From positions 1-10,134 of the forward strand of contig JALSJY010000220.1 in NCBI GenBank assembly GCA_026989045.1: a stretch of 10,134 nucleotides of DNA, written 5' to 3'. The notes below the pieces were generated by a model. That model made no database searches, had not been told where the DNA came from, and worked only from the letters and a program-made list of their open reading frames with translations. The stretch is from Hyphomicrobiales bacterium (lineage in GTDB: Bacteria; Pseudomonadota; Alphaproteobacteria; Rhizobiales; Devosiaceae). The position numbers and the translations under genes were made by a program. This document shows, one piece after another, positions 1-5,880 of the stretch (its first letter is position 1; every line of letters starts with the position of its first letter).

Positions 1-1
1 G

Positions 2-328
2 GCCTCACTTTACGATGAGGAAATTGATAGGATTTCTGCCTTTGAAAAACTAAAACAGCGAGCACAAAAACGCTTAGAAGAGGAAGAGCGTCAGCGCGAG
101 CGCGAAGATTTTGAACGCCAAGAAAAAGGTCGCATGCGCCGATCACGCACTGGCTATGAAGATGATTATCGTGATGATAGACCAACAAAAAAAAGCCGCT
201 CACGCTCAAGATCACGCAGGCAAACTGCCAGCGAAGCAGCAATAAAAACACTAGCGCGCACAGTTGCACGAAATTTAGGCAACAGATTAGTGCGCGGTAT
301 TCTTGGTAGTTTAAAACGCGGATTATAA
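2..328 (+). CDS. C-terminal end of a HerA-like/DUF853 helicase-type ATPase (partial, 5' end outside the window)
   Basis: An open frame runs from the window edge at base 2 to a TAA at 326-328 (108 residues), so the first ATG inside it (134) is very unlikely to be the true start. The visible part begins with a Glu/Arg-rich, probably coiled-coil segment (EEERQREREDFERQ), continues through a basic Arg/Ser-rich linker (SRSRSRSRR) and ends in an amphipathic tail with LVRGILGSLKRGL. As I recall the family, alphaproteobacterial DUF853 (HerA/YjgR-like) ATPases carry just such a charged linker and an 'ARxVGxxxxRxIVRGxLGSL' tail; the ATPase core would lie upstream. The next gene starts 10 bp after the stop, suggesting co-transcription. 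The assignment rests only on the tail, since no Walker motif is in view, so the function is inferred. Confidence 0.6.
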   Translation, partial: ASLYDEEIDRISAFEKLKQRAQKRLEEEERQREREDFERQEKGRMRRSRTGYEDDYRDDRPTKKSRSRSRSRRQTASEAAIKTLARTVARNLGNRLVRGILGSLKRGL

Positions 329-338
329 GGAAAAGCTT

Positions 339-869
339 ATGTCAATAAAACCAACTATAGCCATATTTGCTTCTGACAAAGGCCCAGGCGATAGTGAGCG
401 CAGCGCCATTATGTCGCATGCAGGTAGTTTTTTAGCCGCCAAAGGGGTGAACTTTATCTGTTTAGCGCAAAATGGAACTCTTTGCACTCCTTTAATCACC
501 AGCGTTAGATCCGCTGGCGCAAAGATAAAAATAATTGCAGATGATGAGTTTATCTTACCTAAAAAACTGAACGATATTGAACTTGAAAGATATGGCGATG
601 AGCAAAACCGCTATTTAAGAATTGGTGAATTAAGCAATGCTTTTATTGGCCTACCAGGCTCGTTACTTTCAATAAAATCTTTGTTTGAGGCTTGGATTGC
701 AACAAATAGAAACCTGCCTGTTTTACTTTTAAATAAAAACAAAAACTTTGAATTTATGCGCGGTTTCACAATGGATATTATCTCACACAAAGTAAAAAAT
801 CCTGAAAAATATATTTCACATGCTGATAATATTGAGGACTTATATAACCGACTGCAAAAGCTAATTTAA
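339..869 (+). CDS. LOG/SLOG-like Rossmann-fold protein lacking the catalytic PGGxGTxxE motif
   Basis: 176 residues with an AAGGA ribosome site about 8 nt before the ATG, following the DUF853-type gene by 10 bp. The architecture resembles lysine-decarboxylase-like (LOG, cytokinin phosphoribohydrolase) proteins: an N-terminal beta strand and glycine turn (TIAIFASDKGPGDSER, residues 6-21), a middle section, then FIGLPGSLLSIKSLFEAW at 103-120 followed by NLPVLLLN. In active LOG enzymes the corresponding stretch reads LPGGxGTxxE; here it is LPGSLLSIKS, losing the glycines, the threonine and the catalytic glutamate. The start of the fold also lacks the usual GSS/GG pattern. I infer a nucleotide-binding or structural protein rather than an active hydrolase. 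It converges on the receiver gene, sharing the last bases with it. The family call is by motif layout only and could be a related SLOG branch (TIGR00725 type). Confidence 0.55.
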   Translation: MSIKPTIAIFASDKGPGDSERSAIMSHAGSFLAAKGVNFICLAQNGTLCTPLITSVRSAGAKIKIIADDEFILPKKLNDIELERYGDEQNRYLRIGELSNAFIGLPGSLLSIKSLFEAWIATNRNLPVLLLNKNKNFEFMRGFTMDIISHKVKNPEKYISHADNIEDLYNRLQKLI

Positions 870-1441
870 TTTAGCTGACTTGGCGGGGTTGCAATATTTC
901 TTTTACCAAAAAGAGGAATTACATTGTTTGATTTTTCTATAGAGTTGAAATCACTTGAAATACGCTTTGCAATTGGTAACTTATCACTTAAGCGACGGCT
1001 TTTGCTAAATTGAGAGCTAGCCAAGCTATGTTGCTTTAATGCCTGCCCAAGCCGAACCAAAACTCTAGTTTCCAAATAAATTGGAGACATAGGTTTTACA
1101 ATTATTTCATCAATTGAAATAGTTTTACAAATAGTACGAATTCCTTTGGGAATGGTTTTACTAAGTGCAATTATTTGAAATTTTGAATTAGAAACATCAT
1201 GAGTTTTACGCAAAAGCGAAATAGAAGAAATTAAATTTTCATCAATCTGCTCACAATCATAAATAAGCAAATCAATCACAGCAATATTTATATATTGAAT
1301 AAGCGATTTTTCATCATTAAACTGACGAACACGCAATTCTTTATTCTGCGCTAAAACCATATGTAAAATAGATGACAGAGCTGAGTTTTGTGAAAAAACA
1401 ACAACTGTTTTAACTGATTCGAACTTGAACTGTTTACTCAT
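866..1441 (-). CDS. Degenerate response-regulator receiver (REC-like) protein
   Basis: 191 residues. Residues 10-130 follow the receiver-domain plan: strand VKTVVVFS (10-17), strand ending DLLIYDCE (57-64) with D62 where the phospho-accepting Asp sits, strand FQIIALS (88-94) with S94 at the switch Ser/Thr position, and IIVKPMSP (113-120) with the conserved Lys at 116. The acidic pair that binds Mg2+ after the first strand is replaced by SQN (17-19), so normal phosphorylation is doubtful. A roughly 60-residue C-terminal extension rich in Ser/Lys/Arg shows no DNA-binding or output domain I recognise. The gene is monocistronic as far as seen. Its upstream region holds a CtrA-type motif, which would fit a cell-cycle or signalling role, but this is inference. 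The ribosome site is weak (AAAGA directly before the ATG). Exact function unknown. Confidence 0.65.
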   Translation of the reverse strand: MSKQFKFESVKTVVVFSQNSALSSILHMVLAQNKELRVRQFNDEKSLIQYINIAVIDLLIYDCEQIDENLISSISLLRKTHDVSNSKFQIIALSKTIPKGIRTICKTISIDEIIVKPMSPIYLETRVLVRLGQALKQHSLASSQFSKSRRLSDKLPIAKRISSDFNSIEKSNNVIPLFGKRNIATPPSQLN

Positions 1442-1503
1442 TCTTTAGCAACTCAAACAAATTGTTGCGTTTTTTCACCGATTATCCGATGTCCACTTTG
1501 ACA

Positions 1504-1538
1504 AAAACACTTATGGTTAACCAAAGGTTAACATAAGT
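1504..1538 (-). terminator. Possible intrinsic terminator of the asparaginase gene (same hairpin as the CtrA-type box)
   Basis: On the minus strand the arm ACTTATGTTAACC is followed by a TTT loop and the arm GGTTAACCATAAGT: 13 paired bases with a single bulged base. It is followed by GTTTTTG, a short T-run, 55 nt after the asparaginase stop. Position and T-run fit a Rho-independent terminator; the AT-rich stem and short T-run make it a weak one. The plus strand has no T-run after the hairpin. Confidence 0.35.
1517..1532 (-). promoter_or_regulatory. Candidate CtrA-binding box (TTAA-N7-TTAAC)
   Basis: TTAA at 1517-1520 and TTAA at 1528-1531 are separated by exactly seven bases and followed by C, matching the full CtrA consensus TTAA-N7-TTAAC; because the flanks are GGTTAACC and GGTTAAC the motif reads as a match on both strands. 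It lies about 80 bp upstream of the receiver-like gene (start at 1441, minus strand). A possible -10 hexamer GATAAT (minus strand, 1486-1481) lies between the box and the gene, but I see no good -35. The same bases are the core of a hairpin that could be a terminator, so the two readings compete. Confidence 0.45.
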
Positions 1539-1592
1539 TAAAGTGCATGAAAAGAGTATTTTAGTTTTTGATTGCAAGATTTATGAATAATT

Positions 1593-2630
1593 TTAACTAA
1601 ATAAATCAGAGGCTGAAATAATTTCGCCAACTGATATATTACGCCAATTCTTAAGTTGTTTTGAACAATATTGCCGCAAAATTTTTTCTTCTTGTTCATT
1701 AGTATTTGCAAAATTAAGTAAAATATTAGCAACAACCACTTCACTAACCTGCAAATTACCATCATCAATTTTTAACGCAAAGCCAATATTTTTCTCTTTA
1801 TTATTCGAGTGTAAAACACCGCAATAAACCCCCTCCGCTCCATTTTTAATCATTAAACGACCATTAAAAGCCGCAATAAGATCGCTATCAAGATAACTCT
1901 CACCCCGAATCAATATGGGATATTCAGCCCCAGCTGAAAAAATCTGCTTTGCAGCATTAGCCAATTCAACTGATAGCCCACTACCTGATGACATACGAGC
2001 AAAACCAAGTGCAAAACTCTCTAAAGGCGCGGCAAATGTCGGCACAGAGCAACCATCAACCGCACATCTATCCCCTTTTAAATCCTGCCCAATCACCTGC
2101 TCAATACAATATTGCACCAATTGTTGCACTTCATGCGATGGCTCAGAATAACCCTTAGTTGCCACCCCAAGCGCCCTAGCAACCGCCAACATGCCCGCAT
2201 GCTTACCAGAGCAGGCATTATAAATAGCGCTCAAAGGCTCACCAGTTGCAAAAAAAACCTTCCTAGCCCCCTTGCCAAGAGGAACATGCACCCCACACTC
2301 AAGATCATCAACAGAGCAACCAATTTTTTTTAAAAACCTCTGCACACCCTCGATATGTATCACATCACCATTATGAGAAGCACAACTAAGCGCAATATCC
2401 TTCTTATCTAATGAAAATTTCTCAACCGCCCCAGAAGCAAACAAAGCCATAGCCTGCATTGATTTAATTGCAGAGTGAGGGAAAATAGGCGTTTTAATAT
2501 CACCAGCAGATTTTGTTATTTTACCACCAGCATCAATAAGGCAAAAAGCCCCACGGTGAATATTTTCAACCCAAGCAGAATTCCCATCAATAAAACGCAT
2601 ATTCTTTGCTAAAATAGGATTCGCTATCAT
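1593..2630 (-). CDS. L-asparaginase, rhizobial ReAV type (asparaginase II family)
   Basis: 345 residues, with AAGGTGA three bases before the ATG. The protein matches the rhizobial/actinobacterial asparaginase family typified by Rhizobium etli ReAV, which is unrelated to the E. coli type and hydrolyses L-asparagine to aspartate and ammonia. Visible family motifs are HSAIKSMQ (52-59) with the nucleophile-type Ser53 and Lys56 of the SxxK pair, CASHNGD (84-90), NACSGKHAG (139-147) and DGCSVP (193-198). Cys141, Lys144 and Cys195 correspond to ReAV's metal-site residues Cys135, Lys138 and Cys189 at a constant offset of six. All key residues are kept, so activity is expected. There is no signal peptide, so it is probably cytoplasmic. 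It is near the ReAV length (367 aa). No asparagine transporter or aspartase gene adjoins it, unlike the ans operon of R. etli; a tRNA gene lies just upstream on the same strand. Confidence 0.9.
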   Translation of the reverse strand: MIANPILAKNMRFIDGNSAWVENIHRGAFCLIDAGGKITKSAGDIKTPIFPHSAIKSMQAMALFASGAVEKFSLDKKDIALSCASHNGDVIHIEGVQRFLKKIGCSVDDLECGVHVPLGKGARKVFFATGEPLSAIYNACSGKHAGMLAVARALGVATKGYSEPSHEVQQLVQYCIEQVIGQDLKGDRCAVDGCSVPTFAAPLESFALGFARMSSGSGLSVELANAAKQIFSAGAEYPILIRGESYLDSDLIAAFNGRLMIKNGAEGVYCGVLHSNNKEKNIGFALKIDDGNLQVSEVVVANILLNFANTNEQEEKILRQYCSKQLKNWRNISVGEIISASDLFS

Positions 2631-2693
2631 AAATCACCTTTTCTTATTACCCTGCCCAATAAATGGACAAGCTAATATGATTATAAAAGAGAT

Positions 2694-2768
2694 TGGCTGG
2701 GGCGGCAGGATTCGAACCTGCGAATGCTGATACCAAAAACCAGTGCCTTACCACTTGGCGACGCCCCA
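2694..2768 (-). tRNA. tRNA-Gln, anticodon UUG (CCA encoded)
   Basis: The minus strand folds as a full cloverleaf. The acceptor arm TGGGGCG pairs with CGCCCCA over seven pairs. The D arm is GCC-AAGTGGTAA-GGC. The anticodon stem CTGGT/ATCAG (one G-U pair) encloses the seven-base loop TTTTGGT, which puts TTG at the anticodon. The variable loop is CATTC, and the T arm is GCAGG-TTCGAAT-CCTGC. The discriminator is G (2697), followed by an encoded CCA at 2696-2694. UUG reads both Gln codons CAA and, by wobble, CAG. Confidence 0.96.
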
Positions 2769-2779
2769 AAGCGCGTTGC

Positions 2780-2808
2780 TAGCTACACTGTTTATCACTC
2801 ATAATCAA
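2780..2808 (-). promoter_or_regulatory. Weak candidate promoter for tRNA-Gln
   Basis: On the minus strand TTGATT (2808-2803) and TAGCTA (2785-2780) are 17 bases apart, and the -10-like element is followed by a GC-rich stretch (GCAACGCGC) before the tRNA 5' end at 2768. The spacing and a GC-rich discriminator are typical of stable-RNA promoters, but the -10 match to TATAAT is poor, so this is a guess from geometry. The rest of 2809-2971 is AT-rich with no gene seen. Confidence 0.25.
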
Positions 2809-2971
2809 CCGTGCAAATAGCTTTAAAATACAATTCTTGCTTTTCTTAAACAAAAACAACAAAAAAATGAAATTATCTGCAACTTATTGCACAGATTAAA
2901 GACTTCGGCATTTAAATTTTAAATAGATAAGGGGCAAATTATCAACCCCAGCCTAATAATTAAAGACCAAT

Positions 2972-3577
2972 CTAATTCATATCCATCAATTTACGAATTT
3001 TAGCAATAGCGCTAGGTCGTGCCTCACCAAAGGCAATCGTATCAATAACGCTACCGCTATCATCAACAATAAACACATTTGCTGTGTGATCTACCAAATA
3101 TTCATCACCAGAAGTATCACCAACCGTTTGCGAAAAAACACCAAATGCGCGCTTAATATCTGTTATCTGCTCCTCAGTCCCCGTTAAACCAATGATAGGA
3201 GTGCCAAATCCAGCAATATAATTTCCTAACATCTCAAGCGTGTCGCGCTTAGGGTCAACTGAAACAAAAATAATTCGCAAGTCTTCTGGCTTAATTTCCA
3301 ACTCCTCACGCCAACTTGTGCTTTCAGAAAGTGTAGTGGGGCAGATTTCAGGACAAAATGTATAACCAAAAAAAATCAAACTTTTTGTGTCAACCAAATC
3401 ATCTTGCGTAAAAACACCCCCCTCAGTCGAGTTTAAAGAAAACTCACCGCCAAACACCGCCAATGGCTTTTCTGGAGGACGCACAATATAAATCAAGGTC
3501 GCAAATAAACCTATTAATAAAACCGACCCCCAAAGAATCATTCTAAGTGGAGAAAGTCCATTTTTCTGTTTGCTCAT
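2972..3577 (-). CDS. SCO1/SenC family copper chaperone
   Basis: 201 residues. A short basic N-terminus precedes one membrane segment (about 11-32), which should anchor a periplasmic thioredoxin-fold domain. The copper-binding residues of the family are present: the CxxxC pair in FCPEICPT (Cys75 and Cys79) and the later His164 in LVDHTANVF. The VSVDPKRDT stretch (105-113) is also typical. SCO proteins deliver copper to the CuA site of cytochrome c oxidase or act as thiol reductants. No oxidase genes are in the window. It is the third gene of a minus-strand cluster, 17 bp after xseB, an unusual place. The start is supported by AGGA about 8 nt before the ATG; the 11 bases TAGGATTAGAT before this start are repeated before xseB. 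Confidence 0.93.
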   Translation of the reverse strand: MSKQKNGLSPLRMILWGSVLLIGLFATLIYIVRPPEKPLAVFGGEFSLNSTEGGVFTQDDLVDTKSLIFFGYTFCPEICPTTLSESTSWREELEIKPEDLRIIFVSVDPKRDTLEMLGNYIAGFGTPIIGLTGTEEQITDIKRAFGVFSQTVGDTSGDEYLVDHTANVFIVDDSGSVIDTIAFGEARPSAIAKIRKLMDMN

Positions 3578-3594
3578 AATCTAATCCTACCAAT

Positions 3595-3843
3595 CTAACT
3601 CTCTAAATTACTTGTGCCAGTTGGCACTCCATCGCGCGAAAGCGTGATTTTTTCAATTTTCGCCTCTGCCGATTTTAACAATGTCTCACAATGATTCTTC
3701 AAAGCCTCACCACGTTCATAAATTGCAATTGATTCTTGCAATGGAGCTTGGCCGCTTTCAAGTTTATTCACAATCGTTTCCAACTCCGCCAAAGCAGTTT
3801 CAAAACTCATGTCCTTTATATCTTCATTTGAATATTCTGACAT
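3595..3843 (-). CDS. xseB: Exodeoxyribonuclease VII small subunit
   Basis: 82 residues, the usual size for the family. The helical hairpin signature is plain: MSFETALAELETIVNKLESG (12-31), then PLQESIAIYERGEALKNHCE (34-53), followed by a helix with LLKSAEAKIEKI. XseB binds along the XseA large subunit to form exonuclease VII, which degrades single-stranded DNA from either end in the cytoplasm; xseA is not in this window. The gene starts 14 bp after the HDAC-like gene and is followed 17 bp later by the SCO gene, so the three probably share a transcript. AGGA lies about 8 nt before the ATG. In many Hyphomicrobiales the HDAC-like gene and xseB are followed by dxs; dxs is absent here. Confidence 0.95.
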   Translation of the reverse strand: MSEYSNEDIKDMSFETALAELETIVNKLESGQAPLQESIAIYERGEALKNHCETLLKSAEAKIEKITLSRDGVPTGTSNLES

Positions 3844-3857
3844 TATCTAATCCTAAT

Positions 3858-4793
3858 TTAACCAAGACTACCATTTTTTAACATTGCAACATGAGCGTTC
3901 ACCCCATCTGCTAAGCCAGTTAAATCATAACCACCCTCTAACAAAGAAACAATCTTATTGTTACAATATTTATCAGCAATATCCATTAACTTTCCTGTGA
4001 GCCAAGCAAAGTCATCTGCCTGCCAATTTAACTGGGCTAACGGGTCTCGCCAATGTGCATCAAAACCCGCTGAAATTAAAATTATATCAGGTGCAAAATT
4101 TTCAAGCGCCGGTAAAATCCGCTCATTATATGCTTGGCGCATAATTTCACCATCGCTATTGGCACTTAGAGGACAGTTAAAAATATTCCCCTCCCCCGCT
4201 TCTTTCAGCGTCCCAGTGCCAGGAAAAATTTCTTCTTGATGGGAAGAGCCATAAAAAACCGACTTATCAGAATAAAAGATATCCTGTGTGCCATTTCCGT
4301 GATGAACATCAAAATCAATAATCGCCACCCGCTCAACACCGTATTTTTGTTGTGCATATCTAGCAACAATCGCAATATTATTCACCAAGCAAAAACCCAT
4401 AGAACGCTCAATTTCTGCATGGTGACCAGGTGGGCGAACAGCACAAAATCCATTATCCACCTCTCCACTCATAACTAGCTCAAGCGCCTGCAAACCAGCG
4501 CCAATCGCACTAGCTGCAGCTTCAAGCGAATTGGCGCAAATATAAGTATCGCCATCAATATAGCTAATCCCCTCAGCTGGCCTAATCTCGTGTAATTTTT
4601 TTAACACAGCATTGGTGTGAACCAATTCAGCAATTTGCAAATCTTCTTGCTTAGCCTCAACCCTTATCAAGTCATGAAATAAACTGCCCCCAAGCACTTT
4701 TTCAATCGCCTCTAATCGAGCGGGTCTTTCTGGATGATCTTTTGGTGCTATATGTTTTTTCCCTTGTGGGTGAGAAACAAAAACCGTCGTCAT
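3858..4793 (-). CDS. Histone deacetylase/AcuC-like zinc amidohydrolase
   Basis: 311 residues of the arginase/deacetylase fold. Family motifs in order are HPERPARL (20-27), RPPGHHAE (120-127) with the active-site pair His124/His125, DFDVHHGNGTQ (160-170) supplying zinc ligands Asp162 and His164, SAGFDAHWRDPL (241-252) with zinc ligand Asp245, and EGGYD (286-290) with Tyr289 at the transition-state tyrosine position. All catalytic residues are intact. Bacterial members deacetylate small acetylated amines or acetyl-lysine; the substrate cannot be told from sequence. It is the first gene of the cluster with xseB and SCO and is divergent from the Sua5-type gene. AGG lies seven bases before the ATG. 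No signal peptide, so cytoplasmic. Confidence 0.92.
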   Translation of the reverse strand: MTTVFVSHPQGKKHIAPKDHPERPARLEAIEKVLGGSLFHDLIRVEAKQEDLQIAELVHTNAVLKKLHEIRPAEGISYIDGDTYICANSLEAAASAIGAGLQALELVMSGEVDNGFCAVRPPGHHAEIERSMGFCLVNNIAIVARYAQQKYGVERVAIIDFDVHHGNGTQDIFYSDKSVFYGSSHQEEIFPGTGTLKEAGEGNIFNCPLSANSDGEIMRQAYNERILPALENFAPDIILISAGFDAHWRDPLAQLNWQADDFAWLTGKLMDIADKYCNNKIVSLLEGGYDLTGLADGVNAHVAMLKNGSLG

Positions 4794-4847
4794 TTATAAA
4801 CCTATCTTTATTTGCAAACTTATTTTACTAGCTTTTTTAAACTTTTC

Positions 4848-4877
4848 TTGACGAAAGCAAAAGCAATTGCCAAATAA
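4848..4877 (+). promoter_or_regulatory. Tentative promoter for the Sua5/TsaC gene
   Basis: TTGACG (4848-4853) is five of six to the -35 consensus; 17-18 bases later the sequence is CAAATAA, a poor -10. If used, transcription would begin around 4884, giving a leaderless or near-leaderless message for the ATG at 4885, consistent with the absence of a good ribosome site. Weak, based on one good hexamer only. Confidence 0.25.
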
Positions 4878-4884
4878 GCTTATC

Positions 4885-5841
4885 ATGGATAAGCAAACTC
4901 TTCACCCACAAAACATCAATCAAGCCGCTTTAATTATAGAAGCAGGTATGCTTTGCGCCTTTCCTACCGAAACAGTTTATGGCCTTGGCGCTGATGCAAC
5001 AAATGATGATGCAGTGCTTAGCATTTATCAAACCAAAAGTCGCCCAAGCTTTAACCCACTAATCGTACATTGCTTAGATATTAAAATGGCAAAAACATTA
5101 GTTGAATTTTCCCCACTTGCAAAAACACTAGCACAATTTTGGCCAGGCCCATTAACTCTTGTTTTGCCAATGAAAAAAAACACCCAAATATCAGACATCG
5201 TCAGCGCTGGCCTTGATACACTCGCCGTGCGCATTCCTGCTAACCAAACAGCCCATGAATTGCTAAAAGCCGTTGGCAAACCACTCGCCGCCCCTTCCGC
5301 CAACCCATCAGGTCAGCTTTCGCCAACAAATGCCCAAATGGTAAAAGATAGCTTTAACAATAGAGTGCCAGTATTAGATGGCGGTTCATGCTCTGATGGT
5401 CTAGAATCAACCATTCTAGCAATAAATAACAATGAAATTATTCAATTAAGAGCAGGCGCACTTGCACGAGAAATAATAGAAAAAACAATTGGCAAAAAAA
5501 TAGCCCTTGCAAATGAAAAAAGCGAAATTTCTGCCCCAGGCATGCTAAAAAGCCATTACGCCCCAAAAGCAAATCTGCGCCTTAATGTAATTAAACCAAA
5601 GCCAGATGAAGCCTATTTAGCATTTGGTCAAACTCCCGATGCTCTAACGCCTGATTTTTCTGGAAAAATAAAAAACCTCTCACCCAAAGGAGATTTAAAA
5701 CAAGCAGCAAAAAACCTATTTTCCTACCTAAATCAACTTGATGATGGTGAAGTAAAAACTATATCCGTTGCCCCAATTCCAAACACAGGCCTAGGTGAGG
5801 CAATAAATGACCGCCTAAAAAGAGCCAGCGCCCCACGGTAA
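4885..5841 (+). CDS. tsaC: L-threonylcarbamoyladenylate synthase, Sua5/TsaC long form
   Basis: 318 residues from the ATG at 4885. The YrdC domain (about 10-195) shows FPTETVYGLG (26-35), the KxR pair K51/R53 in YQTKSRPSFNPL, WPGPLTLVLP (86-95), VRIPAN (115-120) and APSANPSG (136-143). The HYAP segment (224-227) links to a C-terminal Sua5 domain (about 230-318), making this the long Sua5-type enzyme rather than the short E. coli TsaC. It makes threonylcarbamoyl-AMP from threonine, bicarbonate and ATP for t6A37 modification of ANN-decoding tRNAs, in the cytoplasm. An in-frame TTG at 4867 would add six residues. I prefer the ATG because homologues begin near it and TTGACG at 4848-4853 looks like a -35 element that would leave almost no leader. 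No clear ribosome site precedes either start. It is convergent with the DnaJ-like gene. Confidence 0.93.
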   Translation: MDKQTLHPQNINQAALIIEAGMLCAFPTETVYGLGADATNDDAVLSIYQTKSRPSFNPLIVHCLDIKMAKTLVEFSPLAKTLAQFWPGPLTLVLPMKKNTQISDIVSAGLDTLAVRIPANQTAHELLKAVGKPLAAPSANPSGQLSPTNAQMVKDSFNNRVPVLDGGSCSDGLESTILAINNNEIIQLRAGALAREIIEKTIGKKIALANEKSEISAPGMLKSHYAPKANLRLNVIKPKPDEAYLAFGQTPDALTPDFSGKIKNLSPKGDLKQAAKNLFSYLNQLDDGEVKTISVAPIPNTGLGEAINDRLKRASAPR

Positions 5842-5880
5842 TTTATCTTTCATTTCCAACTCAGACCCACCTTAAACCAG

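Noticed and set aside
1538..1768. Minus-strand open frame overlapping the asparaginase 3' end
   Set aside because: It is out of frame inside the asparaginase gene, low in complexity and has no recognisable motif; the asparaginase reading is certain.
2930..2949. GGGG/CCCC hairpin after the SCO gene as a terminator
   Set aside because: Only four or five pairs with an eleven-base loop and an interrupted T-rich tail; not enough to call.
3958..4478. Two plus-strand open frames opposite the HDAC-like gene
   Set aside because: They are antisense to a gene with complete catalytic motifs and show no family resemblance.
4867..4884. TTG start giving the Sua5/TsaC protein six extra residues
   Set aside because: No ribosome site precedes it, it lies in the likely promoter region and the family homology begins near the ATG at 4885.
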